A stretch of 64,000 nucleotides of DNA from Pseudomonas muyukensis (GTDB lineage Bacteria; Pseudomonadota; Gammaproteobacteria; Pseudomonadales; Pseudomonadaceae). Below, piece after piece: positions 52,401 to 62,603 of this stretch. The stretch is taken from contig NZ_CP077073.1 in the NCBI RefSeq assembly GCF_019139535.1, positions 4,058,501-4,122,500 on the forward strand. The letters are read 5' to 3'. Both the position numbers and the translations under genes were made by a program. Positions within the stretch are counted from its first letter, which is position 1; every line of letters starts with the position of its first letter. A model generated the notes under the pieces. It did no database searches, was not told where the DNA came from, and saw nothing but the letters and a program-made list of their open reading frames with translations.

Positions 52401-55400
52401 GTAGGCGGCCGGGTTGTGCGCGGTCTGGTCGACGATCAGGTTGCTGATGGTGCGCGGCTGCGAATCGAACACCGCGCCGCTGGTCTGCTGGTACGAGGTG
52501 CCCGGTATGGCAGGCGAGCCGGGGCCAAAGAAACCGGCCGGCGCGCCCTCGGCGGGGTTGAACACCGGGTCGGTGAGCCGCGGGAAGACATTGTCGGCGG
52601 CGCCGTACTCGGTGTGGTCGTTGCCATTGAGGTTCATCAGGTTGTTGTTCGAGCCATCCACCGCGCGCAGGCCCAGCGGCGCGCGGATGTTGGGGACCAG
52701 CGAGAGGATGTCCTGCCCGGCCGCGTCGGCTTCGGCGAGCTTGATCTGGGCGAGGATGAAGTTGAGGTCGGAGCGGACCATGTGCAGGCCGGCGCCGCCG
52801 GCGCTGGCATCGACCACCGGGGTGGCCGCCGTGGGCACCTGCGGGGCGCCGGCCGCCACCACCGTGGTGGGCGCCGAGAACAGCATCTCGGTGGTGCCAT
52901 GGCCGTCCTGGTAGATCGCCTTGACCCGCAGGCTCAGGCCGACCAGGTCGGGCGAGACCTTGAACGCGGTGCCATCGGCGCTCTGGAACGCCAGGTCGCC
53001 GGCCGGCAGCAGGATGATGTCCTCGAACACGCCGCTACCGGGGTCGGCCTCGAACTGCCAGTAGTAGGACACCGAGGTGTTGGCCAGGGTGCCCTGCAGG
53101 TTGCCGAGGGCGACGTTGTTGCCATCGCGCACGCCGGCCATGCTCACGCTGAGGACGTCGCCCACGGTGATCGCCCCGCCGTTGCCATCGCTGACGGTCG
53201 GGCTGCCGGTGGGTTGCAGGTTCTGCCCCGGCACCAGCACGCGCTGGCCGTCGGCGAACTGCAAGCGCTCGATATGCAGCAGGGTGTCGACGCCGTCGCG
53301 CCCGGCCACCGAGTCGCTCACCGTCCACACATCGTCGGCCAGGTCGGCGGTGCCGCGGGTGTCCTGGGTAACCTGGTAATCGGCCTGCACCCCGGAGAAG
53401 ATCGCCGTGTCGAACGCCGCGCCGCCGCTCGAGGTGCCCGGCAGGATCTCGCGCACGGCCTTGAGCTGGCCAGGGTTGTAGGTGCGATCGAGCATGAACG
53501 GGATCATCTCGACCATGCTGTCGAAGCTGGCGATCTCGGGCCCGCTGTGGTTCACGTCGTCGGCGGCATACACCGCGATGCGCACGTTGATCCACTTGTC
53601 GCCGTCGATCAGGTCGTCGCCGCCGCGGCCTTCGATCAGGTCGCTGCCATTGCCGCCCAGGAGGATGTTGCCGGTGGCGAAGCCGCTGGTGGGCAACCCG
53701 GCATCGGCGAGGAACTGCGCCAGGCCGCGAATCAGTTGCACGTTGGTCAGCGCGCTGCCGGTGGTGCCGCCATGGTTGAGGATGGTCAGCGCATCGACGT
53801 CGTCGCCCTTGAGCACGTCGGCGAACTTCGAGCCCGACACCCCCTCGACTTCGGCGAAGCGGTCGAGGATCGAGGCCGGCGAGGCGCCGACCGGGTTGAA
53901 CACACCGGCATTCTGGTTCGGCGCGTTGCCATGGGGCTGGGCCAGGGCCGCCAGGCTCAGGTCGACGGTGACGCCGACCTGGTCGTTCTTGTAGGTCACC
54001 CAGTCGAAACCGGACATGCCGTCCATCTTGTCCTGGGCATCGCTGCCGACGAAGATGTCGTCGCCGCCCTCGCCGATCATTTCATCGAAACCACCGCCGC
54101 CGACGAAGATGTCGTTGCCGACCACGTCGTCGGTCAGCAGCGGCGCGAAGTTGTCGCCCGGCGCGCCGTCCTGGGTGCCCTTCTCGATCCAGTCGTCGCC
54201 CTCGTTGCCGGTGGGCGGCAGGTTGGTCTTGGCGCCGAGGATGAAGTCATCGCCCTGGCCGCCGAAGGTGGTGGTGATGTCCTCGGTAGTGACGATGAAG
54301 TCCTGGCCGTCGCCGCCGAGGATCAGGTTGCCGGCGGCGAGCATGCTGCCGACCACGATCACGTCGTTGCCGGCGTTGCCTTCCAGGCGGTTGTCGCCGA
54401 ACGAGTCGCAGATGATGTCGTCGCCGGCACCGCCGAGCACCGCGTCGTTGCCGGCGCCGCCTTCGAGGTAGTCGTTGCCGGCATCGCCGTAGAGCGTGTC
54501 GTCGCCGTCGCCGGAAATGATGATGTCGTTGCCGGCGGTGCCGCCGAGCACCACGTGGTCTTCGCCGGTGTAGTGCAGGTAGTTGCTGTCGGGGTCCGGC
54601 GTGTCGGGGTTGTCGCGGATCACCAGCGGCACCACTTCGACGCCGTTGATCATGATGCCGCCGGTGGGGTCGGCGCGGCCGTCGTCACCCAGCCCGGTAA
54701 ACTGGTTGGCGGCATTGACCTCGAGGGTGAAGGTCGGGGTCAGGAATACCGTGTTGGACAGGTGGGTGACGTCGGAGTTGGCCATGATCAGCTTGGCGAA
54801 CGAGTTGTTCTCCAGCTCCGTGCCGAAGTTCAGGCCCGCGGTGCGCGACAGGTAGTAGAAGCGGTCGCCGTTCTGCAGGGCCTCAAGCTGGGTCTCGAAG
54901 ACGAAGTTGAACGACGAGCCGAGCATGCCGCCGAACGGCATCTTCTCCTCGGCCAGGCCGCCGACCCAGAAGTCGATGGCATCGACCCCGGTGACGGTCA
55001 CCCCGGTAATGTCGTCGGCAGTGCCCAGCACCCCGTCCTTGCCGGCCCGGCTGACGTTGCTCCAGGGGCCGGTGCCGTTGAGGAAGTCCAGGCGATCGCC
55101 CGGCGCGCCGGGGCCGCCGAACACCAGGGCCATGGCCGCGGCGCGCTTGTCGGCGACGCTGCTGACCGAGGTGATCGATGCGTGGGTGCCGTAGGCGGCA
55201 ATGAAGTTGACCAGCGAGGCCGGGTGCTTGAGGTGGTCGGCGAAATCGACCCAGCTGATGTACGGCTTGAGCTGGCTATCGCCGGTCATGCTGTAGAACT
55301 CGCGGCGCGCCTCGTTCAGCGAGGGGATGCCAGTGTCGCGGCCACGGGCCAGGTTCAGTGCCGGCAGGTCCAGCGGCAGGCCGAGCAGGTTGTTGCGCAG

Positions 55401-57242
55401 CGCCTCGGTGACGAACTCGTCGATCTCGTTGCCGACCTGGCGGGTCACGCCACGGATGATCGCCCCGGCGGCCTGGTCGGCGGTGGCGCCGCTGCCGGCG
55501 AAGGCCAGCGGGTTGAGAAACGCGGCGATCAGGCCCAGTTGCTGGTCGGGGTTGTCGGGGTCGGACAGCACCGGGTTGAACGCCGGGTCGAAGCGGTCGA
55601 CGGTTTCGGTCAGCATCGAGTGGCCGAAGCGGTACACCACATGGGCGAACTCGGCGAGGATCGCCGGGTTGATCGAGGTGTCGTAGCCGTTGGGCGCGAG
55701 GAACTCGTCGATCTGCGGCTGCAGGGTGCGGGCGAACTCTTCGAACACCAGGTGCTGGTACTGCATCTCGGTGCCGAACTTGGCGGCCTGGAACAGGCGC
55801 TCGCCGTTCCACGCCAGGGCGGCGACTTCGGCCGCGCTGGTGGGCATGGCGGCGACCGGAGTCAGCAGCCACTGGTTGAGGAAAGCCACGTCGCCGGCAC
55901 CAAGCACGGTGTCCTTGGTCTGCTGCACCAGGCGGTTGTGCTCGGAGTGGAACACATGGTGCACGGCGGTCAGGCCGATGTTCTCGTTGACCCGGCCATC
56001 GCCGGCGATGTAGTGGGCATCGAGCAGCTCGTTGTCGTAGGTCAGGTTGTTGCCGCCCGCACCGACCACCTGGGCATTGCCAATGGCGCTGTCGCCGTCG
56101 GCCTGCAGCACGCCGCCAAGCGACACCGGCTCGGCGTTGTGGGCGATGTCGTCGAGGAAGCCATGGCCGGTGCCCACCGCGTTGAACAGGCTGATGGGCG
56201 CGGCGCGGTTGCCTTCGACCAGGGTGGTGACGTCGTCGGCGGTGCCGGCGATGCCGTCGGCGCCGTTGCCCACGCGCATCACCACCTGGGGCATGCCATT
56301 GGGCCCGCGCAGGAAGTTGCCATAGTCGTCGGTGGCCAGCAGCGGCACGTTGTGCACGTTGGCGTCGGTCAGGTCGATGCCGAGCACGTCGCGGGCCTGG
56401 GCCTTGACCACCGCCCAGGTGGCCATGCCGCCGCTCTCGCCGTTGCCGTCGTCAAGGGTGCCGAACTTGCCGTCGGCGCCCAGGCTGCGGTTGGTGATCA
56501 GGCGCCCGGTGGCCACCGGGTCGCCGTCGGCGTTGAGCGCGTACTCGCGCAGGAACACCTGGTGCGAGGGGTGCGAGCTGTAGGTCTGGCTCTGGTCGAC
56601 GAACGGCGAGGTGGTGTTGGTCTGCCCGCCCTGGGCGTCGCGCACGGCCCGCGGCAGGACCATGAAGTTGGTCGGGCTGGCCGGGTTGAACAGCGGGTCG
56701 TCCTGCTGCAGCGGGATGAACACGAAGGCGCTGCTGCTCTTGGTCACCAGGTCCAGGCCATGGTCGAAGAACTGGCCGAAGAAGGTCATCCAGGCGTTGA
56801 AGCTGGCGGTCAGGCCGGCATCCGGCGAGACGTTGGGGATGAAGAACACCTCCTTGTCGTCGTTGGTGCCGAACACCCCATCCAGACCGGGGCTGAGCAC
56901 CGGCGCGGCGCCGCCGTTGGCCTCGAGCGCCGCCGGGTTGTGCGCGGTCTGGTCGACGATCAGGTTGCTGATGACCCGTGGCTGGCTGTCGCTCAGGGTG
57001 CCGGTGCCGGCGTAGCTCGCCCGGTACTGGGCGTCCAGCAGGCGCAGGAAGGCATTGTCCGAGGCGCCGAACTCGCTTTGCCCAGCCACCAGATTGTTGT
57101 TGCTGCCATCGACGCTGCGCAGGCCGAACGGCACCTGGCTGTTGGGCAACAGCTCGACCAGGCTGATGCCCTTGGCATGGGCCTCGGCAATGAAGATCTG
57201 CTTGAGGATGAATTCCAGGTCGGACTTGTTGAAATTGGCCAT
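46437..57242 (-). CDS. Giant secreted RTX protein with two tandem animal-type haem peroxidase modules
   Basis: The 3601-residue protein starts [20 protein letters not shown] (no signal peptide). Module 1 (about 1-1480) has an animal-type peroxidase domain with distal-His motif [12 protein letters not shown] (about 160) and [14 protein letters not shown] (about 430), then an RTX block (about 890-1095). Module 2 (about 1484-2900) repeats the layout ([12 protein letters not shown] about 1687, [14 protein letters not shown] about 1970, RTX about 2420-2615). Two Ig-like domains (about 2960-3155), a long GGxGxDxL repeat block (about 3160-3520) and a C-terminal type I secretion signal follow. Nine DGxxG[TSN]xDD insertions match PERCAL-type calcium sites. 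It is divergent from its likely T1SS at 57859-62272. P. putida PP_2561 is the known homologue type. Confidence 0.93.
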   Translation of the reverse strand: MANFNKSDLEFILKQIFIAEAHAKGISLVELLPNSQVPFGLRSVDGSNNNLVAGQSEFGASDNAFLRLLDAQYRASYAGTGTLSDSQPRVISNLIVDQTAHNPAALEANGGAAPVLSPGLDGVFGTNDDKEVFFIPNVSPDAGLTASFNAWMTFFGQFFDHGLDLVTKSSSAFVFIPLQQDDPLFNPASPTNFMVLPRAVRDAQGGQTNTTSPFVDQSQTYSSHPSHQVFLREYALNADGDPVATGRLITNRSLGADGKFGTLDDGNGESGGMATWAVVKAQARDVLGIDLTDANVHNVPLLATDDYGNFLRGPNGMPQVVMRVGNGADGIAGTADDVTTLVEGNRAAPISLFNAVGTGHGFLDDIAHNAEPVSLGGVLQADGDSAIGNAQVVGAGGNNLTYDNELLDAHYIAGDGRVNENIGLTAVHHVFHSEHNRLVQQTKDTVLGAGDVAFLNQWLLTPVAAMPTSAAEVAALAWNGERLFQAAKFGTEMQYQHLVFEEFARTLQPQIDEFLAPNGYDTSINPAILAEFAHVVYRFGHSMLTETVDRFDPAFNPVLSDPDNPDQQLGLIAAFLNPLAFAGSGATADQAAGAIIRGVTRQVGNEIDEFVTEALRNNLLGLPLDLPALNLARGRDTGIPSLNEARREFYSMTGDSQLKPYISWVDFADHLKHPASLVNFIAAYGTHASITSVSSVADKRAAAMALVFGGPGAPGDRLDFLNGTGPWSNVSRAGKDGVLGTADDITGVTVTGVDAIDFWVGGLAEEKMPFGGMLGSSFNFVFETQLEALQNGDRFYYLSRTAGLNFGTELENNSFAKLIMANSDVTHLSNTVFLTPTFTLEVNAANQFTGLGDDGRADPTGGIMINGVEVVPLVIRDNPDTPDPDSNYLHYTGEDHVVLGGTAGNDIIISGDGDDTLYGDAGNDYLEGGAGNDAVLGGAGDDIICDSFGDNRLEGNAGNDVIVVGSMLAAGNLILGGDGQDFIVTTEDITTTFGGQGDDFILGAKTNLPPTGNEGDDWIEKGTQDGAPGDNFAPLLTDDVVGNDIFVGGGGFDEMIGEGGDDIFVGSDAQDKMDGMSGFDWVTYKNDQVGVTVDLSLAALAQPHGNAPNQNAGVFNPVGASPASILDRFAEVEGVSGSKFADVLKGDDVDALTILNHGGTTGSALTNVQLIRGLAQFLADAGLPTSGFATGNILLGGNGSDLIEGRGGDDLIDGDKWINVRIAVYAADDVNHSGPEIASFDSMVEMIPFMLDRTYNPGQLKAVREILPGTSSGGAAFDTAIFSGVQADYQVTQDTRGTADLADDVWTVSDSVAGRDGVDTLLHIERLQFADGQRVLVPGQNLQPTGSPTVSDGNGGAITVGDVLSVSMAGVRDGNNVALGNLQGTLANTSVSYYWQFEADPGSGVFEDIILLPAGDLAFQSADGTAFKVSPDLVGLSLRVKAIYQDGHGTTEMLFSAPTTVVAAGAPQVPTAATPVVDASAGGAGLHMVRSDLNFILAQIKLAEADAAGQDILSLVPNIRAPLGLRAVDGSNNNLMNLNGNDHTEYGAADNVFPRLTDPVFNPAEGAPAGFFGPGSPAIPGTSYQQTSGAVFDSQPRTISNLIVDQTAHNPAAYASAYDPGANGKLDFGAPGSDDVLKDGVRIVTSPGMDGEFGSSDDKDVFLFENTAPDAGLSAPFNAWMTFFGQFFDHGLDLVTKGGSGTVYIPLQPDDPLYVPGGHTNFMVLTRATNLPGPDGILGNGDDIHEHTNTTTPFVDQNQTYSSHPSHQVFLRGYVLTDSGPIATGRLITNRDLGGDGKFGTGDDHEIGGMATWKVVKAQASDILGIRLTDADVDNVPLLATDAYGNFIKGPHGYPMVVMKGADGKGGTADDVLVEGNPLAPIDLSNAVRTGHQFLADIAHNAVPVFSAGVLAPDADSDVGNAVAVNPQTGANLAYDNELLDAHYIAGDGRVNENIGLTAVHAIFHAEHNRLVAQTQDTVLEANDLGFLNEWLLTPVQALPTSQAEIDALVWNGERLFQAAKFGTEMQYQHLVFEEFARTIQPRVDLFFAPTQVYDVDLDASIVAEFAHTVYRFGHSMLTETVDRFDIDFKTIGDPASSDPNQQLGLIAAFLNPLAYAASGVTPEEATSAIVRGVTRQAGNEIDEFVTEALRNNLLGLPLDLPAINIARGRDVGIPSLNAVRREIFGQTGDTQLKPYSSWVDLVQHLKHPESLINFIAAYGTHGTITSATTLEGKRAAAMLLVFGDGGVNEPSDRLAFLNGTGAWANVNLAGKDGVLGNADDLKGVTVTGVDAIDLWIGGLAEQITPFGGMLGSTFNFVFENQMEKLQDGDRFYYLERTAGLSMNAELESNSFAKLIMANTSATHLPGLVFSDPGFYLEVNKAKQYNDGLGNVDPLGDNGEQVVFRDSPLTVGPDSNYIRYAGDQHIVLGGSNGDDILVSSEGDDTVWGDGGNDRIEGGYGNDQLRGGDGDDIISDVGGDDNIQGGDGNDVLHGGNGVNLIIGGFGNDFIVTGEDASEAIGGQGNDFILGSKANEQDMGNEGDDWIEKGTSDGAPGDNFDPLGNDPVIGNDVFIGGNENDKFNGEGGDDIMVGSLGFGDRYIGGSGYDWATFKGLAQGVTVDYSDRFFDVPPVPGSGASALVRFDIMEGLSGSAHGDFLRGDNEDATSLPTAGANGSVLTNIGLINGLASLLQPAATFYDGGNIILGGSGSDLIEGRGGDDIIDGDKWLNVRISVRANSDGTGAELASFDSMEPMVPLMLKGTYNPGQLVIVREILTGTDSYDTALFSGIANDYRIVVEGNTVIVTDTVVGRDGVDRLTGIERLQFADSAQASGVGTALNNGPTGHLAIVDAATGLRDDTPVAGQLLRVNNLAVHDADNQGAGNPSGALSGPVSYYWQVETIPGTGVYEDITFVAAGEVSRAIGSTYRVADDVAGLNIRVRAVYQDAKGTLEIVDSSANNAPSAGPTVTGLLAQNQVLTANPASIVDADGISAAPFTFQWQTNNGGGWVNAPGATASTFALGQAQVGLNVRVLVGYVDDFGVVESAASDILGPVANVNDAPTGTVLISDTTPDLGQALTAQTGGIADLDGLGAFSFQWQQGLAGNFVNILGATGATFTPGLLQGGQQLRVIVRYTDGFGAQETLTSAATTAVRLLPGVNLLGTGGANTLNGSVGNDVLNGLGGNDTLNGFGGMDQLLGGAGNDTLNGGDDDDILNGEDGNDLLNGGQGADAMNGGAGNDTFVVDNAADTVIEAAGGGVDLVQTSLASYLLGANLENLAYTGSGDFSGTGNAQANTLTGGVGNDTLNGGAGDDRLVGGAGNDTYVVDSVLDAVVEAAGGGIDTVLTSLSAYTLSANVENLTYTGVGNFIGIGNGSNNVISGGGGNDLLSGNAGDDTLNGNAGNDTLNGDGGNDRLFGGLGADTLVGDGGDDNLDGGDGNDTLNGGNGNDTLQGGAGNDNLDGGVGSDLLVGGEGNDTVLGGGANDTLQGGSGDDFIDGGAGDDTVSGGAGNDSLVASNGNDIFQFAAGFGTDQVFGFDAAPAGGQDRLDIVALNITAATFAASVTIADVGTDTLISFGGPDSIRLVGVGDAGTVTAADFILAS

Positions 57243-57858
57243 TTGGCTTGACCTCGATCTTGTGGTGGGGGCACACGCGGGCGCGCCGCGTCTGGCCGAA
57301 GGCATGCACGGTGGAAGGTGACGTCGTGGCGAGGCGAACGCGGGCGCGCAAGCGCGCCACGCAGCGTCAGCCGCTGGGGCGTGGCTGGCCGCGGGCCTTG
57401 GGTGGCCCGTGGTTGGGCGAGGATGAGGCGAACTTCCTGTAGGACCCATTCACTCGGAAAAAGAACAGGGATCGGGCCATGTTCTGCTCCTACAGGAATG
57501 TCGGCAGGGGCTCGGGGTGCGCAGGGGACAACAGCAGCGCGACAAAAAATCCCACGAACTGAATAAGACTAAAGTTGTAACAAAAAAAATTGTCAATATT
57601 ACGTCAATAAAAAACTTCACTCATCGCTAACGCTTCTCAACTCACTGTTTTTAATAGGAAGTTGGAGGATCATTTAGAGCAAAACGATATTACAAAATGT
57701 TTCTACGCCACCTACGCTGCCGATAAGTGGAATACGCCGCAGCGAATTCGGCTAACGCGCCAAAAGAGCGTCACACCGCCTGCAGACCGTCAACCACGAG
57801 GCTTTCAGCCAGTCCGCCGCAACGGCGACCGGTTTTTCGTAGAGGGAGGTCAGCGCTA
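57243..57858. promoter_or_regulatory. 616-bp divergent promoter region between the giant peroxidase and its type I secretion genes
   Basis: There is no convincing gene in this gap. The first ~190 bp next to the peroxidase start is G+C-rich; an 11-bp inverted repeat (TTCCTGTAGGA 57434-57444, TCCTACAGGAA 57488-57498) follows. An AT-rich block (about 57540-57690) contains GTCAATA at 57592-57598 and 57603-57609, exactly one helical turn apart, as expected for a dimer or two-site regulator. Both promoters probably lie in or beside the AT-rich block, which implies a long (about 300 nt) leader for the peroxidase mRNA. The strong site AGGGAGGT precedes the ABC transporter start. Confidence 0.45.
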
Positions 57859-59595
57859 ATGTCCCGGCAAACAGCTACCCGTTCCGAACTGGCCGACGCA
57901 CTGTTTCGCCTGCGACACAGTTTTTATGCCTTGGCCGGGTTCAGTGGCGTGATCAATGTCATGATGTTGACGCCCGCCATCTACATGCTGCAGGTCTACG
58001 ACCGCGCGCTGGTCAGCCGCAATGTCACCACGCTGGGCATGCTCACGGTGCTGGTGGTGGGGCTGTTCCTGCTGATGGCCACCCTGGAGATGGTTCGCAC
58101 CCGGGTGCTGATCCGGGTTGGCAACCGCCTGGACATGGACCTCAATCGGCGCCTGTTCAGCGCCGCCTTCGAACGCAACCTGAGCCGGGCCGGCGGCAGC
58201 CCCGGGCAGGCCCTGCAGGACCTGGCGCAGGTGCGCCAGTTCCTCACCGGCAACGGCCTGTTCGCCTTCTTCGATGCACCCTGGACGCCGATCTACCTGC
58301 TGGTGGCCTACCTGATCCACCCGTTGCTCGGGCTGGTCACGCTGATCGGCTCGCTGATCCTGGTGGCCCTGGCCTGGCTGACCGAGAAGGCCACGCAGAA
58401 GCCCCTGGCCGAAGCCAACAACGCCGCCCTCGCCTCGGCCAACTACGCCAACAACAACTTGCGCAACGCCGAGGTCATCGAGGCCATGGGCATGCTCCCG
58501 GCGATCAGCCAGCGCTGGTTCCACAGCCACCTGCGCATCCTGCGCATGCAGGGCCTGGCCTCCGACCGCGCCGCCCTGATCAGCGGCAGCGGGCGCTTCG
58601 TGCGCATCACCCTGCAATCGTTGATCCTCGGCACCGGCGCCCTGCTGGCGATCGAGGGCAAGATCACCCCCGGCATGATGATCGCCTGCTCGATCCTCAC
58701 CGGCCGTGCCCTGGCCCCGGTGGAACAGGTGATCGCCTCGTGGAAGCAACTGCTCGGCTGCCGCCTGGCCTGGGGCCGGCTCAACGACCTGTTGCAGGAG
58801 TACCCACGGCGCCCACCGAGCATGTCGCTGCTGCGCCCTGTGGGCATGCTGGCGGTGGAGAACGTGTATGCCGGCGCTCCCGGCACCGGCAACACCATCC
58901 TGCGCGGGGTCAGCCTGGCCCTGGCGCCCGGCGAAAGCCTCGGCGTCATCGGCCCATCGGCCTCGGGCAAGTCCACCCTCGCCCGCCTGCTGGTCGGCGT
59001 GTGGCCGACCCAGGCCGGCAAGGTGCGCCTGGACGGCGCCGACATCTTCACCTGGAACAAGGCCGAACTCGGCCCCTGGCTCGGCTACCTGCCCCAGGAC
59101 GTCGAACTGTTCGAGGGCAGCATCGCCGAGAACATCGCCCGCTTCGCCGAAGTGGACAGCGACGCGGTGATCCGCGCCGCCCGCAGCAGCGGCGTGCACG
59201 AGATGATCCTGCGCTTCCCCCAGGGTTACGACACCCGCCTGAGCGCCGACGGCAGCCCGCTGTCCGGCGGCCAGAAACAACGCATCGCCCTGGCCCGGGC
59301 GCTGTATGGCGAACCCAACCTGGTGGTGCTCGACGAGCCCAACGCCAACCTCGACGACCTCGGCGAAAAGGCCCTGGTCGAGGCCCTGGCCGAACTCAAG
59401 GCGCGCGGGGCCACGGTGGTGCTGATCTCGCACCGGCCCAACGTGCTGTGCGCCGTGGACAAGGTGCTGATGCTGCGTGACGGCGGCGTGCAGATGCTCG
59501 GCACCCGCGACGAAGTGTTCGCCGCCCTGCGCACCGCCAGCGTCATCCCTGGCGGCGCTGCGGCGCCCCTGGCCGCCGTCAAGGTACGGGAGTAA
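57859..59595 (+). CDS. Type I secretion ABC transporter (PrtD/AprD type)
   Basis: The 578-residue protein has an N-terminal membrane domain (about 15-310; SFYALAGFSGVINVMMLTPA) and a C-terminal ATPase with Walker A GPSASGKST, Q loop YLPQDVELF, signature LSGGQKQRIALARAL, Walker B LVVLDEPNANLD and the switch His in LISHRP. It has no N-terminal C39 or C39-like domain, as in PrtD/AprD exporters of RTX proteases. It forms an operon with the adaptor (6-bp gap) and TolC-like protein and is divergent from the giant RTX peroxidase, the evident substrate. Confidence 0.93.
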   Translation: MSRQTATRSELADALFRLRHSFYALAGFSGVINVMMLTPAIYMLQVYDRALVSRNVTTLGMLTVLVVGLFLLMATLEMVRTRVLIRVGNRLDMDLNRRLFSAAFERNLSRAGGSPGQALQDLAQVRQFLTGNGLFAFFDAPWTPIYLLVAYLIHPLLGLVTLIGSLILVALAWLTEKATQKPLAEANNAALASANYANNNLRNAEVIEAMGMLPAISQRWFHSHLRILRMQGLASDRAALISGSGRFVRITLQSLILGTGALLAIEGKITPGMMIACSILTGRALAPVEQVIASWKQLLGCRLAWGRLNDLLQEYPRRPPSMSLLRPVGMLAVENVYAGAPGTGNTILRGVSLALAPGESLGVIGPSASGKSTLARLLVGVWPTQAGKVRLDGADIFTWNKAELGPWLGYLPQDVELFEGSIAENIARFAEVDSDAVIRAARSSGVHEMILRFPQGYDTRLSADGSPLSGGQKQRIALARALYGEPNLVVLDEPNANLDDLGEKALVEALAELKARGATVVLISHRPNVLCAVDKVLMLRDGGVQMLGTRDEVFAALRTASVIPGGAAAPLAAVKVRE

Positions 59596-59601
59596 CCGAC
59601 C

Positions 59602-60942
59602 ATGCAGATGAGCCCGCACACCGAGATGATTCGCCCCGACGCCGGCGAAGTGATCGACCTGGACGTCGGCAAACCCGCACGCTGGGGCCTGTGGCTGGTG
59701 CTCGCCGGTTTCGGCGGGTTCCTCCTGTGGTCCTGGCTGGCACCGCTGGATGCCGGGGTGGTGGCCACCGGCACGGTCAAGGTCACCAGCAACCGCAAGG
59801 CCGTGCAGCACCTCACCGGCGGCACCGTGGAGGCAATCCTGGTGCGCGAGGGCGAGGTGGTACAAAAAGGCCAGGAGCTGGTGCGCCTGGATGCCTTGCC
59901 CGCCATCGCCGAGCAAGGCGCGGTCAGCGCCCAGTACATCGTCAGCAAGACCGTGGAGAACCGCCTGGAGGCCGAGCGCGACGACCGCGCCAGCATCCGC
60001 TTCGACCCGGCGCTGCTCGAGCACTACGCCGGCGATCCGCGCCTGAGCGCGGCCATGGACCTGCAACAACACCTGCTCGACACCCGCCGCGCCGGCCTGG
60101 CCGGCGAGGTCGGCATCCTCGAGGAAAACCTCGCCGCCTCGGCGGTGCAGCTCAAGGGCCTGCAACAGGTGTATGGCGCCCGCGCCGCGCAGATCAGCTT
60201 CCTCGACCAGGAACTGCGAGGCACGCGCATGCTCGCCGCCGAAGGCTATGTGCCGCGCAACCGCCTGCTCGAACTCGAGCGCAGCAACGCCGAGCTGTCC
60301 GCCGGCCAGGCCGAGAACCTCAACAACATCGCCCGGGCGCGCAGCCAGACCACCGAGATCAAGCTGCGCATCCTCCAGCGCCGCCACGACTACCTCAAGG
60401 AGGTGCAGTCGCAACTGACCGACACCGCCAAGGAAAGCACCACCCTGGCCGACCGCCTGCGCGCCCTGGACTACGAAGTCACCCACACGGTGATCCGCTC
60501 GCCCATCGACGGCATGGTCCAGGCCCTGGGCATTGCCACCGTCGGCGGGGTGATCCAGCCCGGCAGCAAGATCATGGAGGTGATCCCCCTCGACCAGCCG
60601 CTGCAGGTGGACGCGATGATCCCGGTGCAGGCGATCGACAAGATGGCCCCCGGGCTGCCGGTGGACCTGGCCTTCCCCGCCTTCAACCACGCGCAGACAC
60701 CGAACATCCCCGGGCGGGTCAAGACCGTGTCGGCCGACCGCCTGCTCGACGAAGACAGCAAGCAACCGTTCTACCTGGCCCAGGTGGAAGTCACCGGCGC
60801 CGGCATGGCGCTGCTGGGCAGCAACCACATTCGCCCCGGCATGCCCGCCACCGTGACCATCAAGACCGGCGAGCGCAACCTGCTCAGCTACCTGCTCAAA
60901 CCCATGCTCGAACGCGTGGATGCCGCGTTCAAGGAGCAATGA
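59602..60942 (+). CDS. Type I secretion membrane-fusion protein (HlyD/PrtE type)
   Basis: The 446-residue protein has one membrane helix (about 29-50: WGLWLVLAGFGGFLLWSWLA), then barrel-sandwich motifs (VVATGTVKVTSNRKAVQHLT, GGTVEAILVREGEVVQKGQE), a long coiled coil (about 120-290) and the C-terminal family signature VIRSPIDGMVQALGIATVGG with QPGSKIMEVIPLDQPLQV. It docks the ABC transporter to the outer-membrane channel. The TGA is followed one base later by the ATG of the next gene. Confidence 0.93.
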   Translation: MQMSPHTEMIRPDAGEVIDLDVGKPARWGLWLVLAGFGGFLLWSWLAPLDAGVVATGTVKVTSNRKAVQHLTGGTVEAILVREGEVVQKGQELVRLDALPAIAEQGAVSAQYIVSKTVENRLEAERDDRASIRFDPALLEHYAGDPRLSAAMDLQQHLLDTRRAGLAGEVGILEENLAASAVQLKGLQQVYGARAAQISFLDQELRGTRMLAAEGYVPRNRLLELERSNAELSAGQAENLNNIARARSQTTEIKLRILQRRHDYLKEVQSQLTDTAKESTTLADRLRALDYEVTHTVIRSPIDGMVQALGIATVGGVIQPGSKIMEVIPLDQPLQVDAMIPVQAIDKMAPGLPVDLAFPAFNHAQTPNIPGRVKTVSADRLLDEDSKQPFYLAQVEVTGAGMALLGSNHIRPGMPATVTIKTGERNLLSYLLKPMLERVDAAFKEQ

Positions 60943-60943
60943 A

Positions 60944-62272
60944 ATGAACCGTCATTGCCTGTGCCTGTGCGCCCTGGCGCTGTCGTTGCCGGCGGGCGCC
61001 ATGGACCTCAAGCAAGCCTGGGACCTGCTGCAGTACCAGGGCCCGATCTACCGCGCCGCCGTGCACGAACAGCAAGCCGGGGCCGAGAACCGCGCCATCG
61101 GCCAGGCCGGCCTGCTGCCGCAGATCAACGCTTCGGCCTACGCCAACAAGATCAACGGCAGCCAGCGCCAGAACGGCATCGACAACGACCTGGACTACGA
61201 CTCCACCGGGGCCAACGTGCGCCTGCGCCAGCCGTTGTTCAACAAGCAGAAGATGGCCGAGTACCGCCAGGGCCAGCAACGCGCCGACTACAGCGTGGCG
61301 GTGTTCGACGCCAAGAGCCAGGACGCCGCGGTGCGCCTGGCCGACAGCTACTTCGACGTGCTCCTGGCCAGCGAGACCATCACCCTGGCCAAGGCCAAGC
61401 TGGGCGCGTTCGAGGAGCAGCTGGCCTCGGCGAGACGGCGCCTGCAGCTGGGCGACGGCACCGTCACCGACATCGACGAATCGGTGGCCCGCCGCGACTT
61501 GGCCGAAGCCGAGTTGATCGAGGCCCAGGACAACCTGGTCAACGCCCGGCGCAAGCTCGCCGAGTACATCGGTGAAACCCCCGACGCGCTGACCACCCTG
61601 CAGGCCGACTTCGCCACCCCGCCGCTGCTGCCGGACAACCTGCAGGCCTGGCTGGCCAAGGCCCAGGCCGACAGCCCGTTGATCCACGCGCGCCGGCACA
61701 ACTACGCGCTGGCCGAGGAAGAGGTCAAGCGTGCCCGCGCCGGCCATTGGCCGACCCTGGACCTCGTCGCCGGCTACACCGCGGGCAAGAGCCAGTCGAT
61801 CTCCGAGCTGAATCAGCGCAACCACTACAGCTCGATCGGCCTGGAGCTGAACATTGCGCTGTACAGCGGCGGCGGCGTCAGCGCCCTGACCCGCCAGGCC
61901 AGCGCCAACAGTGCCAAGGCCCTGGACGAGCTCGATGCCACCCGCCAGGAAGTCATCAGCGGCACCACCCGCGAGTACCGCGGCGTGCAGAGCGGTGCGT
62001 TGCGCGTGCACGCGCTGGAAAAGGCGGTGGCGTCCAACGAGCGCTCGCTGCTGTCGACGCGCAAGGGCTTCACCCTGGGTGGCACCAGCACCAACTCGGA
62101 TGTGCTCAATGCCCAGGAGCTGCTGTTCGTCGCCCGCCACGACCTGTTCGAGGCCAAGCTCAACTACCTGATGGCGCGCCTGCGCCTGGCCTCGACGGTG
62201 GGTAGCCTGGGGGATGATGACATCGACCAGATCAACGATTACCTGGGGCCGGAATTGTTGGTGACCAACTAG
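60944..62272 (+). CDS. TolC-family outer-membrane protein of the type I secretion system (PrtF/AprF type)
   Basis: The 442-residue protein has a signal peptide (MNRHCLCLCALALSLPAGA) and a TolC-like double repeat: MDLKQAWDLLQYQGPIYRAA, RLADSYFDVLLASETITLAK and, in the second half, FTLGGTSTNSDVLNAQELLF. It completes the three-part exporter. I chose ATG at 60944, directly after the adaptor stop; an earlier in-frame ATG lies inside the adaptor. Its TAG stop (62270-62272) is inside the CTAG that begins the palindromic element downstream, so the insertion has shaped the 3' end of the gene. Confidence 0.92.
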   Translation: MNRHCLCLCALALSLPAGAMDLKQAWDLLQYQGPIYRAAVHEQQAGAENRAIGQAGLLPQINASAYANKINGSQRQNGIDNDLDYDSTGANVRLRQPLFNKQKMAEYRQGQQRADYSVAVFDAKSQDAAVRLADSYFDVLLASETITLAKAKLGAFEEQLASARRRLQLGDGTVTDIDESVARRDLAEAELIEAQDNLVNARRKLAEYIGETPDALTTLQADFATPPLLPDNLQAWLAKAQADSPLIHARRHNYALAEEEVKRARAGHWPTLDLVAGYTAGKSQSISELNQRNHYSSIGLELNIALYSGGGVSALTRQASANSAKALDELDATRQEVISGTTREYRGVQSGALRVHALEKAVASNERSLLSTRKGFTLGGTSTNSDVLNAQELLFVARHDLFEAKLNYLMARLRLASTVGSLGDDDIDQINDYLGPELLVTN

Positions 62273-62433
62273 TGTGGTGTTTTGCAAATACGATCAATAA
62301 TTCGCGAGTGATTTTTGTGCCCAAGCAAGGCGTCGCGACGAGTCGTAGCCCAGCTACGGCGAGGAGCGACAACGCAGCATGGGCGCAAAAAGCACCGTGA
62401 ATTGTGGTCGTTATTTGTGAAACACCACACTAG
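62269..62433. repeat. 165-bp palindromic element with 22-bp terminal inverted repeats (MITE-like)
   Basis: The left end reads CTAGTGTGGTGTTTTGCAAA and the complement of the right end CTAGTGTGGTGTTTCACAAA, each followed by TA: 22 bp with two mismatches. Weaker complementarity continues inward for about 30 bp (TTTTTGTGCCC against TTTTTGCGCCC), and the centre has the hairpin CGTAGC-cca-GCTACG. The whole can fold into one long imperfect hairpin. No coding potential is seen, and it fills most of the gap 62273-62603, where nothing else was recognised. Confidence 0.65.
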
Positions 62434-62603
62434 GCTTGTACGAAAAGCCTTGATACGCGTTCATGCTGGGTTGAAGACAGCCTCGCCTGACCTTCCTCAA
62501 GACTTTTCATCCACAGCCTGGCCAAGCGTCGCAAGACAGTTGCGCACCCCCACCGCCAAGCGGTGTAGAGTACGCTCACAACAACGCCAACAGGAGGCTG
62601 GCA

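Noticed and set aside
47865..57251. 3128-codon open frame on the plus strand opposite the giant peroxidase gene
   Set aside because: It mirrors the repetitive G+C-rich coding of the opposite strand (His/Val/Ala-rich, no domain motifs); a shadow of the true gene.
57243..57858. Small genes in the gap before the type I secretion operon
   Set aside because: Short open frames here lack ribosome sites and have Arg/Gly-rich, non-protein-like translations or cross the AT-rich promoter block.
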